Source: 66-474 sp035688305 (GTDB taxonomy: Bacteria; Pseudomonadota; Gammaproteobacteria; Xanthomonadales; Rhodanobacteraceae). Taken from it: a DNA stretch of 51,218 bases. Each line of letters starts with the position of its first letter. The stretch's first letter is position 1. The stretch spans positions 1 through 51,218 of the forward strand of contig DASSNC010000063.1 in the NCBI GenBank assembly GCA_035688305.1, in the 5' to 3' direction. The position numbers were made by a program, and so were the translations under genes. The notes under the pieces are model-generated. The model ran no database searches and had not been told where the DNA came from. It worked only from the letters and a program-made list of their open reading frames with translations. Below, in pieces: positions 32,081-43,184 of this stretch.

Positions 32081-33391
32081 ATGAGCAGTCTCTGGCAACG
32101 TTGCCTTGCACGCCTCGAAGGCGAGATCGAGCCCAGTGTGTTGCACACCTGGCTGCAACCGCTGCAGGCGCGTGACGAAGACGGTACCTTGCGGTTGTTC
32201 GCGCCGAACACCTACACCCTGGACTTCGTTCGCAACACTTATCTTGCACGCATCGAGGGTGCGCTGTCGGACATCGCGGGCCATCCGATTCCCTTGCGCA
32301 TCGAGGTCGGCTCGATCTCGAACGACGGCAAGTCCGCGGCACCGGCGACGGTACCGACGGCCAACGTGATCAGCCACAACCTCGATCCGCACTACACCTT
32401 CGACAACTTCGTGGAAGGCAAGTCGAACCAACTCGGCAAGGCCGCCGCCATGCAGGTGGCGCAGAACCCCGGACGCGCCTACAACCCGTTGTTGCTCTAT
32501 GGCGGTACCGGGCTCGGCAAGACGCATTTGATGCAGGCGGCTGGCAACCTCATGTTGCAGCACAACCCGGCGATGAAGCTCCTGTACGTGCATTCCGAGC
32601 GCTTCACCGAGATGATGATCACGGCGCTGCGCAACAAGAACATGGACGACTTCAAGCATCGCTTCCGCTCGGTCGATGCGCTGCTGATCGACGACATCCA
32701 GTTCTTCGCGGGCAAGGACGCGACACAGGAAGAATTCTTCCATACATTCAATACGTTGTATGAGTCAAAGCAACAGATCATCCTGACTTGCGATCGCTAT
32801 CCGAAGGAAGTCGACAACCTCGAATTACGCTTGAAATCACGCCTGGGATGGGGCCTGTCGGTCGCGATTGAACCGCCTGATTTCGAAACCCGCGCCGCGA
32901 TCCTGCTGGAAAAGGCGCAAGCACGCGGCTTCGCGTTGCCGGACGACATCGCCCTGCTGCTGGCACGGCGCATTCGTTCGAATGTGCGAGAACTCGAGGG
33001 CGCGCTCAATACCGTCGCCGCCCAGGCCAACCTGTCGGGCCGCGGCATCACGCTCGAGTTGGTGCAGGAGACCCTGCGCGACCTCTTCAATGTGCACGCG
33101 CGCGCCATCACCATCCAGAATATCCAGAAGACGGTAGCCGACTACTACCAGCTGCGCATGACCGACCTGCTGTCGCAACGGCGCGTGCGTTCACTGGCGC
33201 GCCCCCGCCAGGTAGCGATGGCGCTGGCCAAGGAGCTGACCGAGCACAGCCTGCCCGAGATCGGTGAAGCATTCGGTGGGCGCGACCACACTACGGTCAT
33301 GCACGCCTGCAAGAAGATCCGTGGCTTGTGCGACACCGACATGCGACTGCGTCAGGATTGGGATAAATTGATCAGGACGCTGACCGGGTAA
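32081..33391 (+). CDS. dnaA: Chromosomal replication initiator DnaA
   Basis: AAA+ ATPase that opens oriC. The 436-residue product has domain I (SLWQRCLARLEGEIEPSVLHTWLQPL), a short linker, domain III with Walker A GGTGLGKTH near 144-152, Walker B LLIDDIQFFAGK and sensor TCDRYPKEVDNLELRLKSRL, and domain IV with the DNA-binding signature GGRDHTTVMHAC near 400-411. The linker domain II is short, making it smaller than E. coli DnaA (467). The ATG at 32081 begins MSSLWQRC; GGGAA precedes it. Confidence 0.97.
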   Translation: MSSLWQRCLARLEGEIEPSVLHTWLQPLQARDEDGTLRLFAPNTYTLDFVRNTYLARIEGALSDIAGHPIPLRIEVGSISNDGKSAAPATVPTANVISHNLDPHYTFDNFVEGKSNQLGKAAAMQVAQNPGRAYNPLLLYGGTGLGKTHLMQAAGNLMLQHNPAMKLLYVHSERFTEMMITALRNKNMDDFKHRFRSVDALLIDDIQFFAGKDATQEEFFHTFNTLYESKQQIILTCDRYPKEVDNLELRLKSRLGWGLSVAIEPPDFETRAAILLEKAQARGFALPDDIALLLARRIRSNVRELEGALNTVAAQANLSGRGITLELVQETLRDLFNVHARAITIQNIQKTVADYYQLRMTDLLSQRRVRSLARPRQVAMALAKELTEHSLPEIGEAFGGRDHTTVMHACKKIRGLCDTDMRLRQDWDKLIRTLTG

Positions 33392-33598
33392 ACTTGTGGA
33401 TAGATTCGGGACAAATGTGATGCCGCAAGTTGTCCACAAGTTGCACACCGCAAAGCCCGATCGGAAACGTGCAGAAAATGTTTTGTAACTATTTGAAATA
33501 CAACAAAAACATTATCTAGCACTGTTATCAACAAGGCCTGCTACTACGACTTTGTCTACAATTACTGATTAAAGATAATTACCTACACGGGGACCACC
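33392..33598. other. oriC: Probable chromosomal replication origin oriC
   Basis: The 207-base dnaA-dnaN gap is unusually AT-rich for this chromosome and holds several 9-mers close to the DnaA box TTATCCACA: CTATCCACA on the minus strand (33403-33395), TTGTCCACA (33430-33438) and TTATCAACA (33525-33533), each one mismatch, and TTGTCTACA (33552-33560) and TTACCTACA (33579-33587), two mismatches. The stretch 33475-33520 is the best unwinding-element candidate. Gene orientation switches across the region: mostly minus to the left, plus to the right, as expected for bidirectional replication. Confidence 0.8.
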
Positions 33599-34699
33599 AT
33601 GCGCTTCAGTACCCAGCGGGAAACCTTGCTCAAGCCGATGCAGCAGGTTGTGGGCGTCGTCGAACGCCGCCAGACCTTGCCCGTGCTCGCAAACCTGCTG
33701 GTGCAGGTACAGGGCAATCGCGTGACCTTGACCGGCACCGACCTCGAAGTCGAAATGCGTGCCGGGGCGGACGTCGCGGGCGGCGAAGATGGCTCCACCA
33801 CGATCCCCGCGAAAAAATGGTTTGATTTGCTGCGGGCGCTTCCGGACGGCGTCAAGGTCGATGTCCAGGTCAAGGGCGACAAGGTGGTCATGCATGCGGG
33901 CCGCAGTCGTTACACGCTGGCCAGCTTGCCCGCCGATGAATTCCCGACCACGGATGAGCTGGAAGTTTCCGAGAAGGTGAGCCTGCCGGAAGGCGTGCTG
34001 CGGCAGTTGATGGAACGCACGGCATTCGCGATGGCGAGCCAGGACGTGCGTTACTACCTCAATGGGCTGCTTTTCGACTTGCGTGGTTCGCAGTTGCGCT
34101 GCGTCGCGACCGATGGCCACAGGATGGCGATGTCCGAGGCCACCCTGGACAAACCGGTCACGGGCGACCGCCAGGTGATCGTTCCGCGCAAGGGTGTGCT
34201 GGAGTTGATGGGACTGTTCGACCCGAGTGAGGAACCCGTCACCCTTGAGTTTTCCAGCAACCACATTCGTGTTCGGCGTGGTGATGTGGTGTTTACCTCG
34301 AAGCTGATCGACGGACGATTCCCCGACTACGAAGCCGTGATTCCGCTGGGTGCGGACAAGATCGTGCGGGTCGACCGGGACGCGATACGCAATGCCTTGC
34401 AGCGTGCCGCAATCCTTTCCAACGAGAAATATCGTGGCGTCCGCCTGGAAGTGAGCCCCGACAATCTGCGAATCATTGCGCACAACCCCGAGCAGGAAGA
34501 AGCGTTCGAGGAAATCGAGGCGGAGACCAAGGCCAATGACATCGCCATCGGTTTCAACGTGGGCTATCTGCTGGATGCGCTGGGTTCGCTGGCCGACGAG
34601 CGCGTCCAGTTGCAACTCCGGGACGCCCAGTCCAGCTGCCTGTTGCGCGATGCGTCCAGCGAGCAAACCCAGCATGTGGTGATGCCGTTGCGGCTGTGA
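33599..34699 (+). CDS. dnaN: DNA polymerase III beta sliding clamp
   Basis: The ring-shaped processivity factor, 366 residues as in E. coli. The sequence shows the three-fold clamp repeat; landmarks are RQTLPVLANLLVQV, SRYTLASLPADEFP, YYLNGLLFDLRGSQLRCVATDGHRMA, and a C-terminal HVVMPLRL, the edge of the client-binding pocket. Lies directly after oriC. Confidence 0.97.
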   Translation: MRFSTQRETLLKPMQQVVGVVERRQTLPVLANLLVQVQGNRVTLTGTDLEVEMRAGADVAGGEDGSTTIPAKKWFDLLRALPDGVKVDVQVKGDKVVMHAGRSRYTLASLPADEFPTTDELEVSEKVSLPEGVLRQLMERTAFAMASQDVRYYLNGLLFDLRGSQLRCVATDGHRMAMSEATLDKPVTGDRQVIVPRKGVLELMGLFDPSEEPVTLEFSSNHIRVRRGDVVFTSKLIDGRFPDYEAVIPLGADKIVRVDRDAIRNALQRAAILSNEKYRGVRLEVSPDNLRIIAHNPEQEEAFEEIEAETKANDIAIGFNVGYLLDALGSLADERVQLQLRDAQSSCLLRDASSEQTQHVVMPLRL

Positions 34700-34738
34700 T
34701 GACCACGGTCGGCCGCAAGGCCAGCCCGGAGTGAGCCG

Positions 34739-35848
34739 GTGAAGATCGATCTGCTGCGGGTCACCAACCTGCGGTGTTTCGAGGGCGTGAGCTTCGCACC
34801 GGGCGATGGCGTGAACTGGCTGGTCGGCCAGAATGGTGCGGGCAAATCAACCCTGCTCGAAGCCGCATATATCCTGTCGCATGGCCGTTCGTTTCGGGCC
34901 GGTGGCCGCGGCGCACCCTCTCGTCACGGAACCCATGAATACTTGATCCATGCCGTGTTGACCCGGCGTGACCGCTCTGGAATACGGTTGGGGCTCGCCC
35001 GCAAGGATGAGCGTTGGCAGGCACGGCTCGATGGCGCCGACGTGGCCAGCCTCGCGCCGCTGTTCGGGGCCTGCCCCGTCGTGTGTTTCGGGCCTGAAAG
35101 CCAAACCCTCGTGACAGGCCCGGCGGAGGACCGGCGGGCGTTCCTCGACTGGAGTGTGTTCCACGTGGAACATGCCTCGCTCGAACTCTGGCGCGCGTGG
35201 CGCCGGACCTTGCGGCAGCGCAACGCCCTGCTTCGCAGCGGCGCTCCCGACCGCGATTTCGAACCGTGGGAGCATGACCTGGCGGCCTTGGCGGGCAAAA
35301 TCCATGCGGCGCGTGGCGCTTGCCTGGACGGCCTGACACCGTACCTGGCCGAAGAGGCTGACTGGTTGGTGCCCGAGCTTGGATCGTGCACCGTCGATTA
35401 CCGGCCAGGCTGGAATGTCGAACTGGGTTTGCAAAGCCAGCTCGAGCACCAACGCAGCCGCGAACGGGAACGCGGTTTCACGCAATACGGTGCCCATCGT
35501 GCCGATTGGTCACCGGTGTTTGGCGGGATCGCGCACCGCGAACACCTGTCGCGCGGCCAAGCCAAAGCCGTGGCGCTGGTCTGCCTGCTGGCGCAGGCGC
35601 GCTGGCTGCATGACCGGATCGGCGAATACCCGCTCTTGTGCCTTGATGACCTTGGTTCGGAGCTTGATCGGGACCACGCCGACAAGGTGGTGGCTTGGCT
35701 TGCCGGGAAGCCGCTGCAGGCGTGGCTGACCGCAACCATGGAGCCCGGACCGAAAGCCCGGGCGGTCGCCGACGTGTTCCACGTGGAACACACCCGTATC
35801 AACCCGGCCCTCCGCCCACCCGGTGGGGATGTGCCAGACCCGCTATAA
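34739..35848 (+). CDS. recF: DNA replication and repair protein RecF
   Basis: SMC-like ATPase that helps load RecA at gaps. The 369-residue product has Walker A GQNGAGKST near 30-38, the LSRGQAKAVALVCLLAQ ABC-type signature near 268-284, and Walker B LLCLDDLGSELD near 300-311. The start is GTG at 34739, 40 bases after dnaN. Two stretches read VFHVEH (residues 140-145 and 346-351); both are encoded by the palindrome TGTTCCACGTGGAACA, a parS-like site. Confidence 0.95.
   Translation: MKIDLLRVTNLRCFEGVSFAPGDGVNWLVGQNGAGKSTLLEAAYILSHGRSFRAGGRGAPSRHGTHEYLIHAVLTRRDRSGIRLGLARKDERWQARLDGADVASLAPLFGACPVVCFGPESQTLVTGPAEDRRAFLDWSVFHVEHASLELWRAWRRTLRQRNALLRSGAPDRDFEPWEHDLAALAGKIHAARGACLDGLTPYLAEEADWLVPELGSCTVDYRPGWNVELGLQSQLEHQRSRERERGFTQYGAHRADWSPVFGGIAHREHLSRGQAKAVALVCLLAQARWLHDRIGEYPLLCLDDLGSELDRDHADKVVAWLAGKPLQAWLTATMEPGPKARAVADVFHVEHTRINPALRPPGGDVPDPL
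35157..35172. other. parS: parS-like centromere site 1 (inside recF)
   Basis: TGTTCCACGTGGAACA, a perfect 16-bp palindrome identical to the ParB-binding site form known from Pseudomonas (one base pair per arm differs from the TGTTTCACGTGAAACA form). About 1.6 kb from oriC; encodes VFHVEH of RecF. Confidence 0.88.
35775..35790. other. parS: parS-like centromere site 2 (inside recF)
   Basis: A second identical copy of TGTTCCACGTGGAACA, 618 bp (exactly 206 codons) from the first and in the same reading frame, near the RecF C-terminus. No further copy was noticed in the window. Confidence 0.88.
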
Positions 35849-35849
35849 T
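35844..35849 (+). promoter_or_regulatory. -10 element of gyrB
   Basis: A perfect TATAAT overlaps the recF stop codon region and stands 46 bases before the gyrB ATG. The -35 position is GC-rich and unconvincing. Confidence 0.5.
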
Positions 35850-35894
35850 TGAAAGGTTGTGGCTGCGCCATCCCGCTCGTTCGAGAATTCGTCC

Positions 35895-38306
<2,412 letters not shown>

Positions 38307-38413
38307 ACCGATTTGCCGCTTCCGGGTATCGGGTACTTGAGCTTTGCGCATGGACCGCGCTACCCTCACCCTCCCCGCCAGTAACGCGCCTGAATGTGGC
38401 AAGAGGATTCCTG

Positions 38414-39778
38414 ATGAAGTTCGAGCTCCGATCGCTGGCCGCCGGAATCGGTTTCGCGCTGCTGTTGACGAGCGTCGCGCCACTGGCGACGGCGCAGATG
38501 GCCGGCGAGCGTTGCAACGACATCCAGATGCTGGCAGGCAAGTGCGACCAGCAGAAGCAGAAAGAGAAACAGGATAAGTCGGCCAAGCACGAAACCAAGT
38601 TTCCCAACGCCACCCGCAAGGAGCCGGCCGACACCACTGTCACGAGCCGGGAAGCCAAGGCCTTGAACGAGGGCCTGGAGGCAGCGAACAGCGGGGATGC
38701 CGCCACCGCCGGCAAGGATCTGCAGCCCATCGTCGACGGCAATGCCAAGCCGTACGCCAAGTCGATGGCGTTGCTCGGGCTGGCGCAGGTGAAATATCGC
38801 GCCGGTGACACCAAGGGCGCGATCGCGCTACAGAAGCAGGCGCTTGACAGCAACGCACTCAACAACGACAGCTATTTCCAGGGCCTGGAAACGCTCGCGC
38901 AGATGTACATCGCCAACGAGGATTACAGCAACGCCCTGGCGACGCTGGACAGCTGGATGAAGCAAAGCGGTGCGCAATCGGCAGACGTGTATGCCTTGCA
39001 GGGCAACGCGTATTACCGCTTGCAGAAATACCCGGAAGCCGTGGCTGCGATCGAGAAGGCGAAGGCGTTGACCGACAAGCCACAGTCAAGCTGGGACCAG
39101 ATCGAGATGGCCAGCTATTTCGCGATGGACAAATACGACGACGCGGCGAAGTTGGCCGAGGCAGCCCTGGCCAAGGATCCCAACAACAGCACCCTGCTGC
39201 AAAACGTCATCGCGATCTACATCAACTCGCACCAGGACAAGAAGGCGCTCGCGCTGCTGGAGCGCGCCCGCGCCAATGGCCAGATCAAGGACGCGACTGG
39301 CTACCTCAACATGGCGAAGATGTACGACAACCTCGGACAGAACAGTGATGATCCCAAGGCGAGCGCCATGAAGGCGGTGGCCGTGCTGAAGGAAGGCATG
39401 GACAAGGGGATCGTCCAGCCGGGCTACGACAGTTACAAACTGCTGGGTGATTCATACGCCATCGCGCATGACTACGACAACGCCGTGGCGGCCTACACCA
39501 AGGCCGCGCCTGACGCAAAAACCGGGGAAGTGGATTTCCTGCGTGGTCAGATGCTCGCGCGATCCGGGAAACAGGACAAGGAAGCCCAGGCCGCGCTCAA
39601 GCAGGCGCTCGCCAAAGGTGGATTCAAGCGCGTCGGCGCGGCTTGGCTTACGCTGGGCAACGTCGAACTTGGCTTGAAGAACAAGGCGGCGGCGATCGCC
39701 GCCTACAAGCATGCCGCGCAGGATCCGGAGACAAGTTCGGATGCGCGCCGCATGCTCAAGAACCTGGGACACAAGTAG
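38414..39778 (+). CDS. Exported tetratricopeptide repeat protein
   Basis: A 454-residue protein with a signal peptide (MKFELRSLAAGIGFALLLTS to about residue 28), a charged Lys/Gln-rich linker (45-75) and then TPR-type helix pairs to the C-terminus, for example ALLGLAQVKYRAGDTKGAIALQKQAL, YALQGNAYYRLQKYPEAVAAIEKA and KLLGDSYAIAHDYDNAVAAYTKA. AAGAGGA stands close before the ATG. Located directly before tonB-exbBD, where a TPR protein is often found in Xanthomonadales; it may assist TonB-dependent uptake, which is inference. Confidence 0.82.
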   Translation: MKFELRSLAAGIGFALLLTSVAPLATAQMAGERCNDIQMLAGKCDQQKQKEKQDKSAKHETKFPNATRKEPADTTVTSREAKALNEGLEAANSGDAATAGKDLQPIVDGNAKPYAKSMALLGLAQVKYRAGDTKGAIALQKQALDSNALNNDSYFQGLETLAQMYIANEDYSNALATLDSWMKQSGAQSADVYALQGNAYYRLQKYPEAVAAIEKAKALTDKPQSSWDQIEMASYFAMDKYDDAAKLAEAALAKDPNNSTLLQNVIAIYINSHQDKKALALLERARANGQIKDATGYLNMAKMYDNLGQNSDDPKASAMKAVAVLKEGMDKGIVQPGYDSYKLLGDSYAIAHDYDNAVAAYTKAAPDAKTGEVDFLRGQMLARSGKQDKEAQAALKQALAKGGFKRVGAAWLTLGNVELGLKNKAAAIAAYKHAAQDPETSSDARRMLKNLGHK

Positions 39779-39961
39779 GTGGCCGTCCGGGCGACCTGAT
39801 TTGTAGAATCACTCGACATATTTCGGGCGTTGCCACTAGGCAAAGCCACGATGCTGGTGTAACGTTTCAGACTTTTCCGCCGCCTTGCTTGCGGCGTCAT
39901 CCCGGGGATCGGGAGGCGACCACAGTCGGGCCCAACAGGTCAGCGATTGGTTCAACACACG

Positions 39962-40612
39962 ATGGCACGTACGTCGGCTCGAGCCCGCAGCAACAAGTTC
40001 AACTGGTGGCGCACCATCGCGATCGCAGTCGCGATCGCGTTGCACGCCGGCATGCTCATCATGCTGCTGGCGCCGTCCGGCCCGCCAAATACCATGGCGA
40101 AGAAAAAGCAGGCGGTCGTGAGCGTCAACTTCATCAAGCCGCCACCACCACCGCCGCCGCCGCCGCCGCCGCCGCCACCAACCCAGAAGCCGCCGCCGAA
40201 GGAAGTGAAGATCGTGCGGACGCCGCCGCCGCCGTTGCCGCCACCGCAACCGCCGCCGGTGCAGATCCAGACCGTGATGTCGACGCCGGCTCCGCCGCCG
40301 ACGCCGCCGCGGCCGCCACCGCCGCCAGCCGATGTTGCGGCTTCGTATGACATCAGCTACAAGAACCGGCATCCACCGGCGTACCCGATCCAGGCTGCGC
40401 GCCAGATGCAGCAGGGCACGGTCATCCTTGCCGTTACCGTCAACGCGCAGGGCGAGGTTACGGACGTGCAGATCGAGAAGTCCAGCGGGTACCGGATCCT
40501 CGACCGCGCGGCCGAAGAAGCCGCCCGTCACTGGCGCTTCAATCCGGGTATCACAAACGGCAGGCCCACGGGCGGCGTCGTGCGCATCCCGGTCGACTTC
40601 CATCTGCAATAG
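39962..40612 (+). CDS. tonB: Energy transducer TonB
   Basis: Transfers proton-motive energy from ExbB/ExbD to outer-membrane receptors. The 216-residue product has one N-terminal membrane anchor (WWRTIAIAVAIALHAGMLIMLLA), a Pro-rich periplasmic spacer with 14 consecutive prolines (from 40140; eight are CCG in a row) and further PPP blocks, and a C-terminal TonB domain (PPAYPIQAARQMQQGTVIL, VTDVQIEKSSGYRILDRAA, HWRFNPG). The first membrane helix contains the conserved Ser-His-type histidine (ALHAG). The ATG at 39962 is preferred to one five codons earlier. Confidence 0.94.
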   Translation: MARTSARARSNKFNWWRTIAIAVAIALHAGMLIMLLAPSGPPNTMAKKKQAVVSVNFIKPPPPPPPPPPPPPPTQKPPPKEVKIVRTPPPPLPPPQPPPVQIQTVMSTPAPPPTPPRPPPPPADVAASYDISYKNRHPPAYPIQAARQMQQGTVILAVTVNAQGEVTDVQIEKSSGYRILDRAAEEAARHWRFNPGITNGRPTGGVVRIPVDFHLQ

Positions 40613-40695
40613 AAACTTCACCCTCCACGGATACGAATCCGTTAGAGTCCGTCCATCTTTGTTCCATCAGTTACAAGTGAAGGAAGGGTAGCGCC

Positions 40696-41514
40696 ATGAT
40701 CCAAGCAGCAATCGCCGCCGCCGAGGCCGCGGGCACCACCAATGCGCAGGCACTCACCAAGGTGGGCGCAAGCGAGTTCCTTACCGAAATCTTCACCCAC
40801 CCGCTGGCACACGCGATTGACTTGCTTGTACTGATCGTGCTGCTGGTGATGTCGGTGATGTCTTGGTACTACATCATCGCAATCGCGATCCGCAACGCGC
40901 AGATCCGCTCGCGCATGAGCAAGGTCATCCAGAAGTTCTGGGATACGCCATCGGCGCAGGATGCCGTGCGCGTGATGGAAAAGCAGCCGCGCTCCGAGCC
41001 GTTCTCGAAGATCGCGCTTGATGCAGCATCGGCCGCCGCGCATCACCAGCGGCACGAAGGCAGCCGCATGGTCGAGGCACTCAACCGCTCCGAGTTTGTC
41101 GATCGCGCGCTGCGGCAAGGCGTCGATCGCGAAAGCCGCAACCTCGAAGGCGGTCTCACCATCCTCGCCACCGTCGGCTCCGCTGCGGTGTTCGTCGGCC
41201 TGCTTGGTACCGTGATGGGCATTTACTACGCGCTGATCAGCCTCGGCGCCAGCGGTGAATCCTCGATTTCGGCAGTTGCGGGCCCGGTCGGCCAGGCCTT
41301 GATCATGACCGCCTTTGGCCTGTTCGCGGCCATCCCGGCGGTGATCGCCTACAACGCCTATTCGCGCGCCAACCGGGTCACCATCGCGCACTTCGATGAG
41401 TTCGCGCACGACCTGCACGATTTCTTCGCCACGGGTGCCCGCGTTGAAATGGGATCGTCGTCGATGGCTGCGCGTCCGGCAGCAGCGGCCACCCCCCCGG
41501 CGGCCAAGAAGTAA
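40696..41514 (+). CDS. exbB: MotA/TolQ/ExbB proton channel protein ExbB
   Basis: A 272-residue inner-membrane protein with three hydrophobic helices: one near 37-60 (IDLLVLIVLLVMSVMSWYYII) and two in the second half (TILATVGSAAVFVGLLGTVMGIYYAL; GQALIMTAFGLFAAIPAVIAYNAYSR). The threonine-containing GLLGTVMG and AxxxGLFAAIPAV motifs are those of ExbB/TolQ. Follows tonB by 83 bases, including an AAGGAAG ribosome site. Confidence 0.95.
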   Translation: MIQAAIAAAEAAGTTNAQALTKVGASEFLTEIFTHPLAHAIDLLVLIVLLVMSVMSWYYIIAIAIRNAQIRSRMSKVIQKFWDTPSAQDAVRVMEKQPRSEPFSKIALDAASAAAHHQRHEGSRMVEALNRSEFVDRALRQGVDRESRNLEGGLTILATVGSAAVFVGLLGTVMGIYYALISLGASGESSISAVAGPVGQALIMTAFGLFAAIPAVIAYNAYSRANRVTIAHFDEFAHDLHDFFATGARVEMGSSSMAARPAAAATPPAAKK

Positions 41515-41526
41515 GAGGGCCTGGGC

Positions 41527-41934
41527 ATGGGCATGAGTACCAATAGCGGCGGCGGTCCCGTCGCCGACATCAACGTCACACCGCTGATCGACGTGATGCT
41601 GGTGTTGCTGGTGATCTTCATGATCACGGCACCGATCGTGCAGCACAACATCAAGATCGACCTGCCCCAGCCAAACCCGAACGTGAAGCCGCCGGAAAAT
41701 CCGCCGTCGCCGAAGGATCTGTACGTCAACGCCGACGGCACCATGACCTGGGATGGCCTGACCATCAGCGACGTCGAGCTGCAGGCGCAATTTGCGACGA
41801 TCGGTGCCAAGTCGGTCGACGATCAGCCGCAAGTGAACATCAAGGCCAACGACAACACGCCGTACAACTTCATGGCCGTGGTAATGGCGCAGGCGCGCCG
41901 CTACAACGTCGTGAAGATTGGTTTCGGCAATTGA
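41527..41934 (+). CDS. exbD1: Biopolymer transporter ExbD (ExbD1)
   Basis: A 135-residue protein: short cytoplasmic N-terminus, one membrane helix carrying the essential aspartate (DINVTPLIDVMLVLLVIFMI), and a periplasmic domain. Twelve bases after exbB. The first of two tandem ExbD paralogues, as in Xanthomonas campestris. ATG 41533 is an alternative start two codons later. Confidence 0.94.
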   Translation: MGMSTNSGGGPVADINVTPLIDVMLVLLVIFMITAPIVQHNIKIDLPQPNPNVKPPENPPSPKDLYVNADGTMTWDGLTISDVELQAQFATIGAKSVDDQPQVNIKANDNTPYNFMAVVMAQARRYNVVKIGFGN

Positions 41935-41946
41935 GGTAACGACGCC

Positions 41947-42381
41947 ATGTCAATGAGTTTGGGCGGCGGCAGTGGAAGCGACATCCCCAAGGCCGAAATC
42001 AATGTGACTCCACTGGCCGACGTGATGCTCGTGCTGTTGATCATCTTCATGATCACGGCGCCGCTGATGTCACACAAGGTCAAGGTCGAGCTTCCGCGAG
42101 CCGATCCCAGTACCAAGCCCGCGACCATCGAGGTGCCGCCGATCGATCTCGCGGTGCAGGCGGACGGCAGCTTGTACTGGAACGATGTCCCGTACACGGA
42201 CGCCGAGTTCAACGCGCAGGTGCGCGTTGCCGCAACCCAGGTGCCGCAACCAGCCTTGAACATCCGCGCAGACCAGCAAACGCCGTGGCGTGTGGTGAAG
42301 AAGCTGATGCAGGAGGCCAAGGATGCCGGCATGGTGCACTTGGGCTTCATCACTGCCGGGAAGGCGAAAAACGGCGGCTGA
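41947..42381 (+). CDS. exbD2: Biopolymer transporter ExbD (ExbD2)
   Basis: A 144-residue ExbD paralogue with the same plan: a Gly/Ser-rich N-terminus, then EINVTPLADVMLVLLIIFMIT with the conserved Asp, then a periplasmic domain containing DLAVQADGSLYWN. In X. campestris exbD2 is not needed for iron uptake but affects pathogenicity-related responses; transfer of that role here is inference. Last gene before a strong terminator. Confidence 0.93.
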   Translation: MSMSLGGGSGSDIPKAEINVTPLADVMLVLLIIFMITAPLMSHKVKVELPRADPSTKPATIEVPPIDLAVQADGSLYWNDVPYTDAEFNAQVRVAATQVPQPALNIRADQQTPWRVVKKLMQEAKDAGMVHLGFITAGKAKNGG

Positions 42382-42411
42382 GCAAAGTTGGCGCCATCGC
42401 AAACCGACGAA

Positions 42412-42438
42412 ATGCCGCGCACCGCGCGGCATTTTTTT
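42412..42438. terminator. Intrinsic terminator between exbD2 and pdxJ
   Basis: ATGCCGCGC (42412-42420) pairs perfectly with GCGCGGCAT (42424-42432), loop ACC, followed by a run of seven Ts. It ends the tonB operon and touches the pdxJ stop codon on the other strand. Confidence 0.9.
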
Positions 42439-43184
42439 CAGGCCAGTAGCGCGAGGTAGTTGCGGACGGTGGGCGCCAATCCGGCATACAGCGCTTCGCT
42501 GATCAGGGCATGGCCGATCGAAACTTCCGCAAGCCCGGGAATCGCAGCGCGGAAGGTGGCAAGGTTGCGCTGGTTGAGATCGTGCCCGGCATTCACGCCG
42601 AGCCCGGCAGCGTGGGCGGCTGTCGCGGTGTCGGCGCAGCGTTGCAGGGCTTGCATGCAATCACCCGCCTCGAACGCGTGCGCAAAGGGGCCGGTGTACA
42701 GCTCGACGCGCGCAACGCCGATTGCGCGTGCCTCCCCGAAACCGTCGCGGGCACCGGCATCGACGAACAGCGATACCCGGCAACCGATCAAGTTGAGTTC
42801 AGCTACCAGCGGCGTCAATTTCCGGAGGTCCCGGCTGAGATCGAAGCCGTGATCCGAAGTGAGCTGACCGTCGCCATCAGGAACCAGGGTCGCCTGTGCC
42901 GGCCGGGCGAGCCGCACCAACTCGACGAGCCCCGGATAGCCCGCCCGCGCCGGCGCGAACGGATTGCCTTCGATGTTGAATTCCACCCTGCCGCGCGTCA
43001 GCGCGGCAAGCGTCGCGACGTCTTCGGCCGTCACGTGGCGGCGATCGGGGCGCGGGTGCACCGTGATGCCGCCGCAGCCGGCGGCGATGCAGGTTTCGGC
43101 GGCAGTCACCAGGTCGGGTTGCGAGCCGCCACGTGAATTGCGCAGAACCGCGATCTTGTTGAGATTGACGCTGAGCGTCGTCAT
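42438..43184 (-). CDS. pdxJ: Pyridoxine 5'-phosphate synthase PdxJ
   Basis: Closes the ring of vitamin B6 from 1-deoxy-xylulose 5-phosphate and amino-acetone phosphate. The 248-residue TIM barrel shows SVNLNKIAVLRNSRGG at the start, ITVHPRPDRRHV, FNIEGNPF, VSLFVDAGA and GLGVNAGHDLN, with the catalytic Glu and His residues in these motifs. Convergent with exbD2, the order known from Xanthomonas. An upstream in-frame ATG (43268) lacks family similarity. Confidence 0.95.
   Translation of the reverse strand: MTTLSVNLNKIAVLRNSRGGSQPDLVTAAETCIAAGCGGITVHPRPDRRHVTAEDVATLAALTRGRVEFNIEGNPFAPARAGYPGLVELVRLARPAQATLVPDGDGQLTSDHGFDLSRDLRKLTPLVAELNLIGCRVSLFVDAGARDGFGEARAIGVARVELYTGPFAHAFEAGDCMQALQRCADTATAAHAAGLGVNAGHDLNQRNLATFRAAIPGLAEVSIGHALISEALYAGLAPTVRNYLALLA

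Noticed and set aside
39952..40353. Glycine-rich minus-strand protein opposite tonB
   Set aside because: The polyglycine is the antisense reading of the TonB polyproline codons.
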